Shown here: in pieces, positions 45,501-57,600 of the stretch
Layout of the letters: each line of letters starts with the position of its first letter
Numbering within the stretch: position 1 is the stretch's first letter
NCBI GenBank assembly: GCA_963978895.1
Contig: OZ022247.1
Location: 22,989,371-23,053,370 of the forward strand
Reading direction: 5' to 3'
DNA: 64,000 nt
Source of the DNA: Erpobdella octoculata
Taxonomy: Eukaryota > Annelida > Clitellata > Hirudinida > Erpobdellidae
Position numbers and translations under genes: made by a program
The notes under the pieces: generated by a model
Told to the model about the DNA's origin: nothing
Databases searched by the model: none
Seen by the model: the letters and a program-made list of their open reading frames with translations, nothing else

Positions 45501-48500
45501 CCTATCAAAACAGATTCCAAGTGGTACCGTTGTCTTATGAAATGTTAGAATATGCCTCAGGATTTGCCTCAGAGCAGTGCCCAGAGGGCATCGTGGCCAT
45601 CAGCACTAATACTTTGAGGATTCTGTCATTGGAGAAGCTGGGTACGGTGTACAATCAAAGCGTCATTCCGCAACAGTGCACACCCAGACGTCTGGTCCTT
45701 CATCCACAGTCGAAGAACGTCATCGTTCTGGAGACAGATCACAATGCTTATACTGAAGAAACTAAAGATGCTAGGAAAAAGCAGATGGCTAGAGTGAGTT
45801 TAGATTTTGATGGTCGATGTTATCTTGGTGTGAAGTGTGACTGTATAATTGTTAAGCAATATATAAGATAGTAATCATTAGTGAATGAAACTATTTGTCA
45901 TTTTATGATGGGATTATTCAATTTAATTTGACATTGAATTTCTGTTCATGCTATGATAGAACAGTAATGTTTTAAAACGGAATTCAGTGAAAGCTTTGCG
46001 GAACTTTCAAATATTAAGACGTCTCTGAATGTATTTAAACAGGAAATGATAGAAGCAGCCGGGGAAGATGAGCAACAACTGGCTTGCGAGATGGCTCATG
46101 CATTCCTCGAAGAGAATCTGCCCGAGGATATTTTCGGGGGTCCGAAGGCAGGCGTGGGGACGTGGGCATCGATTATCAGAATCATCAGCCCGGCCACTCA
46201 GAGGACTGTATTCAAGCTACCCCTGGAGCAAAACGAAGCAGCGTTCAGGTTGGTACTTTTTAATTGCTTCTTTTGTAAAATAAGAAATCTGAGAATTAAG
46301 AGATGAGCGAGTTTACTGTTGTGTTTGAAATTGAAAAGTGATTGAGTTTATAGACATTACCTCTATAAACTTGCGTGAACTTCTTAAGAAGAGTTAATTA
46401 GGCTACGTCAATGTACAAATGCAGGGAGTTATAGATTTGAAGCTTGTGCAGTATTTCAGACCTATAATATGTGAAAAAAAATGATGTCTGAAATTGAATG
46501 AGAAAATTAATAATACTAAAAATATAACTAACTAGTGCACTATAAATTTCAATATTTTCACCTGATAGCATCTGCCTGACAAAGTTTGCCTGCCGTCCGG
46601 ACGATGAATTCCTCTTGGCTGGTGTCGCCAAGGATGTCACCGTAAATCCCAGGAGCATGTCGTCCGCAGCCCTCCACACATATCGCGTCGTTGGAAATTG
46701 CGAGAGGTTCGAGCTTGTTCACAAGACTCCAGTGGATGAGATCCCTCATGCAATTTGCCCCTTCCTCGGGAAGGTGCTGATAGGGGTCGGTCGCTTCCTT
46801 GTCATGTATGACCTCGGGAAGAAGAAGCTACTCAGGAAATGTGAAAACAAGGTGAGCCATACTGTTTGCTTCCACGGGACTGACTGTCATTGTCTCGTAT
46901 CTCTACGTAACATGTTCCACGTTGAATCAACTTTGGTTTAATTTATTTAATTTAGTCGGTTTTTCTCATGTTTAGTAAAATATATGTTTAGATTGTCAAT
47001 TAAGAGAAAATTACTGTTTTTGTGGTTACCACGAGTTGCAATTTGTTACATAATTCAAATTTTATCGCAAAATCGATTATTACAATTAAACCACGTGATA
47101 ACATCGTCACCATCTTCGACAGCACATTCCAAATCTCATAGTGGACATCCAAGTCATGGGCAAGCGGATCGCGGTTTCGGACGTGCAGGAGAGCTGCCAC
47201 TTTGTGACCTATAAAAGAGCAGAGAACCAACTGGTCATCTTCGCAGACGATCACGTGCCCAGGTGGGTCGTCGCATCCTGTTTTGTCGACTACAGTACCA
47301 TCGCCTCGTCTGACAAGTTTGGCAACATCTGGCTGGTTGGTAATGCTTATTTGCTACGACTTTTTGCTTCGAATCGGTGTGAATAATTTGGACGGATATT
47401 TATAAATGATGACGCTTAAATTCGTTACCGAACTTATTTTTATTTCAGAATCGTCTTCCATCGAATGTTTCAGACGACGTTGACGAAGATCCAACTGGAA
47501 ACAAGGCTCTCTGGGACCGAGGACTTCTGAGTGGTGCATCACAGAAGGTTCGTTCGTACCTGCTGATGATGAGATCGATAAGCATTATTAGGATATTGGA
47601 TTTTTGAGATTAATGCTTCTAATAATTGTATTAAATTAGATGGAATGAATTATAGTGACAACCATTTGCATAAATCGTTTTACAGGTTTCCACTTTGGCT
47701 AATTTCTACGTCGGCGAAACGGTGACTTCTATTAAAAAGACCACCATCGTGCCAGGGGGGTCTGAGGTTCTTCTCTACACCACACTTTCTGGGTCAATTG
47801 GGATGCTTGCCCCCATCACAGTCACCAAGGTTAGAACTGTTGTTTTTTTTCTGTTATTAGCTAGCTTCTGAAGCTATGGCTGTTGTTTTTAGATAATCTT
47901 GTTTTAAATTAGCTGATGCTCGAGCATTAATAATAATCAGTGATGGTAGCTACGTTCAACATCTTTGCACTGGCATTCATTGTTTTCATAGGCTTAGGAG
48001 ATGGGGGCATTTGTACCCCCAATTTGAGTAGGCAAGCTATGATTGTTTTAAAAATAGTTATAGTTATCTGGGGGATGCTATTTTCAGGAATGCTAGCTGA
48101 TGTACATAATAAGAATAATAAATTATTATTATAATTTTTTTGTTTAAAGGTGTACGAGTTCTTCCAAAACCTCGAGATGCACTTGAGAACCGAAAGGATG
48201 TCTCTTGTTGGACGTGACCATCAGTCCTTCAGGTCCTACTATGCTCCAGTCAGGGTTCGTACACTATCTACTGACATGGCTTCTTTTCCTGCTCAATTAA
48301 TAGAATTGTATATTTATTTATATATGTATATATATTAATTTCAGAATGTCGTTGATGGAGATCTCTGTGAAACTTACAACTCTCTGGAACCAGGTTCACA
48401 GAAAAGTATTGCAGATGAACTGGACAAAACTCCCAGTGAGGTAAAACAGACTTGTAATGCTTTAATATATGTTATTGTAGCTATTTCATGATTGATTTAA

Positions 48501-48991
48501 TTTTGTTTATATTGGTAATTGTACAATTGATTCTTCATTTTTCTAGGATTTTTTGTAAATTTTGCATATAGAAGTGCCTGGTGAGGTTATAGAAAGAAAT
48601 GTTTCTCTTTAAATCAATCAACGTGGATAGTCCAAATCTATTCAAGCTTATGTTGTGAATAGATTAGATCTATTTTATTATTTCCTGATTTAAAGAGATG
48701 CATTTTATCTTTTATAACCTCTATGGCTGGTCAATGAATCTTATATGTACGAAAATATGATATTTGTCTTAGGAAATTTAATCTGTGATTGTTGTATTTT
48801 TTAATGAATCCTATGGCCTAACAATGAATATTTGTCTCATTGTGTCAATATCATTGAAGACTTAATGATTAAAGTTTTCCACCAGTTGTTTTATTTAGTT
48901 TGTTTTATAAATATATATACATATTTATATCATTTTCTGTTTACAGGTGTCGAAGAGATTGGAAGACATAAGAACGAAATATGCATTCTAG
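39545..48991 (+). CDS. SF3B3: Splicing factor 3B subunit 3 (SF3b130/SAP130)
   Basis: Complete 21-exon gene: 39545-39691, 41103-41258, 41469-41562, 41855-42027, 42156-42297, 42532-42644, 42848-42985, 43144-43247, 43495-43660, 43845-43940, 44221-44293, 44543-44694, 44876-45793, 46043-46248, 46569-46851, 47123-47335, 47449-47547, 47686-47829, 48150-48254, 48345-48440 and 48947-48991. All phases agree and sum to 1220 residues plus stop (human about 1217). It opens [20 protein letters not shown] and ends [11 protein letters not shown]. Diagnostic stretches include [67 protein letters not shown] and [13 protein letters not shown]3B3 is a triple beta-propeller protein of the DDB1/CPSF-A family in the SF3b complex of the U2 snRNP, needed for branch-site recognition in the nucleus. 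Exon 13 (918 bp) is far longer than the others. No broken exon is seen. Confidence 0.97.
40565..40740. mobile_element. ATCGG-rich repetitive element in SF3B3 intron 1
   Basis: Many short ATCGG/CCGAT motifs in both orientations (ATTAATCGAGCCGATTATT, AATAATCGGTGC, ATAATCGGCATCGGCAATTT, GTATCGGCGTAATCGGC) over about 170 bp. This looks like a short non-autonomous DNA transposon or internally repetitive element. No coding capacity. Family not identified. Confidence 0.4.
48583..48721. repeat. 139-bp imperfect palindrome in the last-but-one SF3B3 region (intron 20)
   Basis: Outer arms 48583-48616 and 48686-48721 share GAGGTTATA at the ends and CTCTTTAAATCA at the inner side in inverted orientation. 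A nested pair, AATCTATTCA (48635-48644) and TGAATAGATT (48656-48665), shares the same centre near 48651. This fits a fold-back MITE, or a strong RNA hairpin in the intron. Confidence 0.75.
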
Positions 48992-49087
48992 AATAAATAA
49001 GCAAATAAAGAAGGCCAGTTGGTTGGCTGATGGACTGTTGAACTATCTCGTTAATTTTTTTTCTGTCTTTTACTTTTAAACAATAAA
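48992..49087 (+). other. SF3B3: SF3B3 polyadenylation signals
   Basis: AATAAA occurs at 48992-48997, right after the stop codon, and at about 49082-49087 in a T-rich downstream context. The second is the more plausible signal, giving a very short 3' UTR of about 100 bases. Confidence 0.5.
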
Positions 49088-50014
49088 AATATTTTGTTTT
49101 CTTGAGGATAATTTACTCAGAGACGTTACTGGATGATGCGAAGAATATTATTCGTTATGAAAAAAAGATAATTTGATTAAACAGAAGTTGTTGTTTTTGC
49201 GTCGATCAAGCGGATGGCGATTTTCTGGCGTTGAAATAGATTTGACCTGTTTTGAGAGGAAAATTAAATTGAAGGAAGATTGGTTGAACTTTTATCTTGT
49301 CATCACGTGGAATTACATTGCTATGCATTATTCTATGATGGCCGGTTCTTTAGTTGAGAACGTCATTGAGTGATGTATTGTGTGTTGTTTAGAGGTGTTA
49401 ATTGGGGGTGGTGGTATGAATAGTTTCAAAAGCTGCCCATTAAAACACTCAACTATCATAGCTGAATCCTGAGCTAAAGGTATTTTTGCTGGGCGTGTTT
49501 TGTGCTCATACTTGTTTAATTATTAAGTTTAATGTTGCTTTGTTTCATTCACGATACTTTTCATTTTGTGACGTAGTTTTTTTTTAAAGGATTGGTAGCA
49601 CTCTATCATGTCTTTCTTCTACTCACGTTTCATTATTCTCACTCAACTGGTGTTCTGCCCCTCCCCTCTTTGTGGTGGTAGCATTAGAAACAGTCAGAGG
49701 AATAGGTAGGTAGGTAGGTATACTTGTTGTGCTAGTAGCAATTGTAAACTCTTGTTCGTTAGAGGGCGTTTAAAAGCTCGCTGACCCGACGCCGCCGCGG
49801 CCACATGCGGGTTTGCACAGCAGTAGATCTGTATCTCACTCTCGCTGACAATGTCGAAGGACAGTCTTATTAATTGACAACACGGACCCGATCGCTTTCT
49901 TACATATCTTTTAATTACTTAACGCGAGTGTGAGAAAGTTAGAACGCTTTAGAGTTGAGATTTTCGTTTATTTGGCTTGAAGAGCGCCGCTCCGCTCGAA
50001 ATTGTAAAAAAAAA
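49088..50014. other. Intergenic region between SF3B3 and the mucin-like gene
   Basis: No supported coding exon. It holds a short TAGG run (49706-49720) and a GC-richer patch near 49785-49810 that may belong to the promoter of the next gene, but no core element can be named. Confidence 0.5.
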
Positions 50015-51395
50015 ATGAAAAGTTGTTATGTGATTTTGATTATTTGTTTTGTAGCAGCAAGTTTTAACTGGAATGGAGGTTAGTAGTTGGTGCAATTGTT
50101 TGTTTTGCGCGTTTAGATGCTGTTTATAACTCATAAAATTGATATTTTACTTTATTCTGGTGATGTTTGGAAGTCCAATTTAAATTTTTACTTAGCAACT
50201 GCTTTGTCATCAACAACTACAAAGCCAACAACAAGGACCACAAAGTCTGCTACAGTAACAGCGACAAAACCGGCAACGACAACTACAAAGCCAGCAACTG
50301 GGACTACAAAGCCAGCAACTGGGACTACAAAGCCAGCAACTGGAACTACAAAGCCAGCAACTGGGACTACACGGCCAGCAACTGGGACTACAAAGCCAGC
50401 AACTGGGACTACAAAGCCAGCAACTGGGACTACAAAGCCAGCAACTGGGACTACAAAGCCAGCAACTGGGACTACAAAGCCAGCAACTGGGACTACAAAG
50501 CCAGCAACTGGGACAACTACACGGCCAGCAACTGGGACTACAAAGCCAGCAACTGGGACAACTACACGGCCAGCAACTGGGACTACAAAGCCAGCAACTG
50601 GGACTACACGGCCAGCAACTGGGACTACAAAGCCAGCAACTGGGACTACAAAGCCAGCAACTGGGACTACAAAGCCAGCAACTGGGACTACACGGCCAGC
50701 AACTGGGACAACTACACAGCCAGCAACAGGGACAACTACAAAGCCAGCAACTGGAACTGGGACAACTACAAAGTCAGTAACGACCATATCAGCAACAACT
50801 GGGTCAACTACAAAGTTATCAACAACTGTACTAGCAGCAACGGCGACAACTGCAAAGCCAGCAGCAATAACTACCACATCTGTATCGTTAACGTTTACGA
50901 CAACCAGACTGACAACTGTAGCAGTTACGACTCCGCCATTTTCTACAGCAACTACAACTATACCGCAACCAACATTTACTTTATCTACTACAAAAACCCC
51001 TACGACTGCTGTCAATATTATAGCTTCGACCACTGGTGCTACTATGCCAGCATTCACTTATTTGAATCCCTCTTCTTCTAGAACAATCGGAACCACGTCT
51101 GGTGGAAGCATTAGTAGTATTTCACTGATAATGTATAAAACAAAAGTTATTAAACATAAAATTTTTTAAATGTTATTTTTATGCAGTTGGTACATTGAAT
51201 AACACGACCAACAGCACACTGAATTCTACCACTGATCGCCAGCTGACACAAGTTGAAGTAGCCACTATAGCGGGTGTAGCGGCTGGAACAGCTGCCGCTC
51301 TGGCCTTGTCGGCTGGTTTGGCTCTATATTTTCTTCAACGATTTGCCAGAGCCCGAGTAGCTCGCAGACGAAACCGGCTCAGAGGTCCAAGATAA
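50015..51395 (+). CDS. Mucin-like Thr/Pro-repeat type I membrane protein
   Basis: Three exons: 50015-50078 (signal peptide MKSCYVILIICFVAASFNWNG), 50196 to about 51101-51116 (repeat exon), and 51187-51395 (TAA at 51393). The repeat exon encodes about 20 copies of a seven-residue unit (KPATGTT, with RPATGTT variants and some eight-residue units), then a Thr/Ser/Ala-rich non-repeated part. Such sequence is expected to carry dense O-glycans. The last exon has Asn-X-Thr sites, a hydrophobic segment (IAGVAAGTAAALALSAGLAL) and a basic cytoplasmic end (RVARRRNRLRGPR). The donor of exon 2 is uncertain: GT at 51102, 51114 or 51117 all give the phase 1 needed. Likely a surface or secreted-type mucin; there is no enzymatic domain. 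Exact copy number probably varies between alleles. Confidence 0.78.
50281..50765. repeat. 21-bp coding minisatellite
   Basis: About 22 tandem units based on ACTACAAAGCCAGCAACTGGG, some with CGG for AAG (Arg for Lys) and some with an extra ACA codon (24-bp units). Copies are nearly identical, so the array is recent or kept homogeneous. It has no stop codon in two sense frames and one antisense frame. Confidence 0.95.
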
Positions 51396-51696
51396 GGATG
51401 CATCATCATTATTATTTTAAAAAAGACAATTTTAATAGTCGCTTAAAAGGCACATGTTGCATGTTTTCAAATATTAAACTGTTCTGTTAAGTTAAATTTC
51501 TTATGACCAGCAAGCTTATACTTTTAAATGCCTCATAAAATGATACAAGTTTTTTTAAACAATAGTCGAAAGTATAACCAGATTCAGATATATATTTTTT
51601 TTAGTTTCTCGCCAAATTCTTGCTCTTATTATCATTGAATTACAGAAACACTTAATCAACTAGATAATTGTACAAAAGTTTTGTTTTAATATCTGC
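51396..51696. other. Short intergenic gap
   Basis: About 300 bp between the mucin-like stop codon and the proposed kinase start. It should hold the 3' UTR of the first and the promoter of the second. I see no clear AATAAA or TATA element. Confidence 0.4.
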
Positions 51697-54600
51697 ATGT
51701 GTGACTTGACAACTCCTGATCCACTAAAGAGTTATATGAACCATAATCCCATCAAACAAAAAATAATAACTGCGGAGAGGAATTTTTGTCGTCTATGTGT
51801 CTATACCAAAGATGGCGCATTTTTTACAGCTCCAAAAAACTGTTTTTATATAAAATACATTTTTTTTAACACTTTATGCAGACGAATAAATTTATTTAAT
51901 TTTAAATTCACTATTAAAAAATTGCATTATTATCAGCTTTGTTATTTTTACATGTGAAGTTGTGATTATGTTGACAAGCTCGTTTTTATAAAATGTCGTT
52001 TTCTTTATATGTGCATGGGGTTTGGTTACGAATACAATTCATTTAATTAAAAAGTACTATCAGATAACATCTAAACATGTGCACATAGTATTCTTCGTCT
52101 TTCTTGCGACATATAAAGTCTTCTTAACTTAAGTAAAGTAAAGTCAGTCAGTCGTATATATATTTAATTTCCATTTCGTTTGCGTTTTAGTGGTGGAGCT
52201 GGAGCTTCTTTAATATTAAAATTATTTTTTAAAAATTTAAAAATGTTATCTACTGGTTAAAGAAAACATCATGGTTTGGTGATGGATGGTTCTGAGAAAG
52301 ATTTCATTTCTCGGCCTCATTGCGTCTCTTCTGCTAAAGTTAAACTTCGTGAAGGTTGGAGTCGTGTTTTTTTAGATTATTAATTGAGTTAAAGAAATAC
52401 TGAAAGTACTTTAAGATGCAGCCAGGTTTAGGTTGTTGGTATGAATGCATTCTGACTATTATTTTTGTCACTTGACTTGTTGCATTGATGCACCATCATC
52501 TTCATGGTGACAAAACTACTCATGTATTGTAAATTGTATCAGATAAAATATGACTTTAAAACTTAAATAGATACACTAAAAAAAATTCTTTTGTTGTGTT
52601 TTGTATATTATATTTATATTAGGAACAAACATGTCAACTGTGGGGTAAATAGTAGCAAATCGCATTGAATAAATATCACCTACCAGCTTTCTTCTGTAAC
52701 TTTTCTGTGAAAACTGCTTTCAAAACAATTATTTTTAGGCAAAGATAAATCCGGTAATAACAAAATCAAAAAACTTCGCCAAAGAATATCAGCAAGCTTC
52801 GGGAGGCTAAGTGAGACAGACATACTATTAATTTAATTATCTTATCATTAATTTAATTATCATAACATTAATTTAATTATCATACCATTAATTTAATCAT
52901 CTGACCATTAATTTAATTATCATACCATTAATTAATTTGATTATCAATCAATGTGGATATATTTTATAGAATATCAACAAAGCTCAGCAATGCTAATTTT
53001 TACAAGACTAGTGAGGAAAAATTTTACTTGTTGATATCCAATAACATGAGCTGCTACATGGAAAGGAGGAGTTGAACCTCGAGCCTTTCACATTGAAGTC
53101 TCATGGACCTCCGACTAGACCGCCACCGCAACGTCATAAATGTTGTATCTTTACTGACAAGATGGGATCATACATTTTTTTTCTCTTTGTTTAGCAATAT
53201 CAAAAGAAGAGACCATACCTGAAAATGATTTTGAGGTGATAATTTTTAAAAGAAGTATAATTTTTTACGTTGTTTGCTTAGGTTTACTTCTAAAATTTAC
53301 TTTATATTTTATAATTCAAACAATTTTTTGTGTTTGCATAGAAAATATGTTTTTTTTTTTTCAAGTTCGAACCTGGCTCATTCCAATCCAGGAGCTTGGG
53401 GGGTGACAGGATGGCCCACTCCTTTTCTCTATCTCCATCTCCTCTTGTATGCCAGAGTCTCAATGGCACCCCAGACCGTAAATCCAAGGGGGGAAACAAT
53501 CAGAGAGGTCACCCCAGCCTGCTTCAGTGTCTCGGCCACTCGTTGGATGAGTCCGGTGGAAAAAAAGAGAGGGGTGAGCTATTTGAAATTTTATTTAAGT
53601 CTTCATATCTTAGAGAGAAATCACTAAATTGATTTTTAAGTCAATCAATAATTTTATTGATCAATCAATAGAATAATCAATCAAATGAATCATCAATCAA
53701 TAGAATAATCAATCAATATAATAATCAATCGATGGAATAATCAATCAATTGAATCATCAATCAATAGAATAATTAATCAATCAATAGAATAATCCATCAA
53801 TAGAATAATCAATCAATCCATATATTGATCACATTTATGTTTTCTTATTTCTCAGAAATGGCGATTTTGTATTGCAACATGAGTCGTTTTGTTGTCTGAT
53901 TTTTTTCTCCACGTTTTTTTAAACCCAAAGGTTATCAGGTTGAGATCGGTGCTCACGGAGACGGTGCCAAGTCTGCCCGCATCTACTCACCCGGTCTCGG
54001 CATCACTCCGGTTCCACCTCATTCTTCTATATTTTCTTGCCTGCCCAATTCTCAAAAGTCGCACCACCACTCCTCTCTGAAGAGGGCGTTCTCCATGCTG
54101 ACTTCATCATCGTCTGCAACTTCCGTTGGTAATCAACAGCAGCATTCTCATCATCATCATTTCAGTTTCTTTCAAAAAGGAGGAAGCAAGCAAAATTCAG
54201 AGGAGGATGGAGCTACAGCAGTGGCTGCTAGTGGCGGGAGTAGCATTGGAAGCAAAACAAGACTTAAAAGTTAGTGATGATGATGATGATGATGATAGAT
54301 CTAATTGAATATCATTTGTAGTTTTTTTTTAGCATAGATGAGCAATTTAGGTTTTTGTGTAATTTTCCAGATTGGATTAAAATAATAGAAATCTTCAAGT
54401 TATTTTAGATATCGGTCAGGTTTCATGATTTAAAGTGATAGTTTCTGTTTCATTGAACTTTAGAAAATGTTTCACTTTATTTTAACGTAAATGTTTTAGA
54501 TTTGTTTTTTTTTTATCACTCATAGCTGAAAATCAACCGACATTCTCAAACCCAGAAAATCTAGAAAAACCTTCGAGTAAATTCCATCTTCACCACCACC

Positions 54601-57600
54601 AGAAACTTCAGCACAACTCCGTTCAGAGACACCACTCTACCGGGGATATGCTGGTGGCCAGTTTTTCCCCCGAGAGGGGCAGCTCCGGAGACGTTCCCAA
54701 GAACCCCGCCGTCCACCACGCTGCACGGTCAGGTGTCGACCAGAGCAACGGCACCTCTGAAGGTGTCGGTGTGACGAGGAACGGGGTAAAGTTAAGACAT
54801 CACAGGCCCAGGTCTGAGGGCAGTTTCACAGGGGATGGCATGAGGAACAAGAGGGCTTCAAGTTTTGGGGTTAGCTGAAAAGATTTGTTTAAATAAATAT
54901 CCCAAGCTTTAATTTAATTATTTTTATGTACTATCATTATTATTTTAATTTTTTTTTAATTTTGATATTCTTTTAGTCAAACTCGCCGTTTGGTAAAGTA
55001 TGTGTTTATGAGAAACTCGAACAACTGGGTGAGGGATCATACGCTACGGTGTATAAAGGCATCAGTCTGTGAGTATTTTATTTATATATCTATCATGTTT
55101 GAATATTCATTATATTCAAATTAACTTATGCTTTATAAAAATTTATTCCGTTTTTTTCATCCTGACCTTGTTATTTGATTTAAGCCTGACAGGCAAGGTT
55201 GTAGCTCTGAAGGAGATACGCCTGCAGCCCGAAGAAGGCACTCCTTTTACGGCCATCAGAGAGGGTTTGTGTTACGAGAATATTCATGAAATAATAATAT
55301 ATATAAAATCTGGTGTATTATTAATCCATGTTTAATGTTTATGTTAATTTATGTCTGAATTGCCTATCACAGCCTCTCTCTTAAAGGGATTGAAGCATGC
55401 CAATATCGTCACACTGCATGACATCGTTCATACCAAGGAGTCACTGACATTTGTTTTCGAGTTTGTTGTGAGTTATGAATCTCTTATTCAGTGATAATAA
55501 AAATTTTTTTTTATTAGATAGCAATTAACTTTTCACATTCAACTCTGACCTTTTAAAACCATCTTAGCATACTGACCTCGGCCAATACCTGGAGAAGCAC
55601 CCTGGGGGTATTAACCCTAAGAATGTCAAGGTTTCTATATTAAAAATTTGATTTCTTTATGAACATACTAAGTATGCTAATAGTTTTTTATTTTTTTTAT
55701 TATTTAATATATACATTTTTCGATTATACATGTGTTAAAGTAGTGTTTATACATGTTTTATAATAGTGTCTATATTATTTATTTATTTCTAGTTTTATCG
55801 CTTGAAATATCATTTCTCATGGTAGGGACAGTTGAACTTTAGTTGTACTAAACTTGTTTTTCTTCAGCTGACACAGCAGTCAGTTGATAGATGGCGTGTT
55901 TTAATGTCACATTATTACATAACATCAGTGGTTCAACCGGTGCACTATGTGTTTCAGAAGATGTCTTTTATAAGGAATAGTCATTACAATAATAGAATTG
56001 TTATTATAATTATAATTATTAGATGTACTTGGGTTGTATTTTTGTGATAGAACATGTAATGATTATTTTATTTACAATCTTTATGTTGAATGTCGTTTAC
56101 ATTTCATGTTAGTTGCCATCGGTGACAGTGATGTGACGTTATCTGCATTGACTTCTTGCAGATTTTCATGTTTCAACTTTTAAGAGGTCTTCTCTTTTGC
56201 CACAATAGACAGATTCTTCACAGGTATAAACAATAAAGAGAAATAAATAAATTTGTCATGATACGGTGCGTGGTGCGTGTCTCCGTATCTCACTGTTTGC
56301 GTGTTTTCATCTGTTAATTGGAGTCGATGTATCGAAGTGTGAATGTTTGTGTGGTTTTGTGTGTGTTAACATTTTTTAATTATATTTATTTGTTTAATAT
56401 GTGAACAGATTATTTTTAAAATAATTTTTTTTACAATTTCCTAATTTTTTTTAAAATTTTCTAGTTTTTTTTAAATTTAAAAATTTTTTAAAAATTTAAA
56501 AATTTTTTAAAAATTTCATAATTTTTTAAAAATTTCATAATTTTTTAAAAATTTCATAATTTTTTAAAAATTTCATAATTTTTTAAAAATTTCATAATTT
56601 TTTAAAAATTTCATAATTTTTTAAAAATTTCATAATTTTTTAAAAATTTCATAATTTTTTAAAAATTTCATAATTTTTTAAAAATTTCTTAACTTTTTTA
56701 AAATTTCATAATTTTTTTGTAATAAATATAAAATTCTTTTTCACCACCCGTTCTTTCATCAATCTGCCCATCGAAGAGATCTCAAGCCACAGAACCTCCT
56801 CATAAGCGAGATCGGGGAACTGAAGCTGGCCGACTTCGGTAAGTTCTGCCGAGAATGATTCTATGACGTTTTTTTCTTACGACTGAAAGTGAAAGTGAAA
56901 CTTTGATTTTTTGGCTACGTGAGAGAGAGCTACATTGTACGTGATTTGTTGTGATCTGTCTGATTTTCGTTTCACGTCTCGTTCAAAGATTGTTTTCTTT
57001 TTAAAGCATTTTTCGATTTTTTGTGAGTTTCTTATTTAACGATTTCAATTGTTGTGGTCAGGTCTTGCCAGGGCAAAGTCTGTGCCGAGCAGGACGTATT
57101 CGAACGAGGTCGTGACCTTGTGGTACAGGCCCCCAGATGTTCTTCTTGGTTCAACTGACTATTCTACCTCACTGGACATTTGGTAACTTTTTGGATTCTT
57201 TTTATTTCATACCTAGTTTGGTCATGGCTGCTGGAATAAGGGTGGTAGAATGGAACCCCCACCCACTCCTCTTTTGTATATTTTCAAGTGCATATAAGGA
57301 AGGTTGAACAGGGAGGGAAAGTCATCAAAATGCAATTTTTTTCCAATTAGTAACAAGTCAAAATTCAAAATTAACAGCCTTAACAAAAGAACTTATTAAC
57401 CCATATAACCCCGCAATCCCTTATAAAGGATCTATGTTAAACTAATTGCAAATTCTTAATTTTTCAATATATCAATGTTGCAGTAAAAATCAGTCAAGTG
57501 ATATCTATAGAAAACGATAGTATTTTTTGTTTTATTTATATTTTTCATGTTTGTTAAAATATAGATACGTTTTGAAGTTCACTTGTTTTTTTATGGAAAC

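Noticed and set aside
50167..51081. Sense frame with NWDYKAS repeats and antisense frame with VVPVAGF repeats
   Set aside because: Shadows of the 21-bp mucin repeat; only the KPATGTT frame connects in phase to a signal-peptide exon and a membrane exon.
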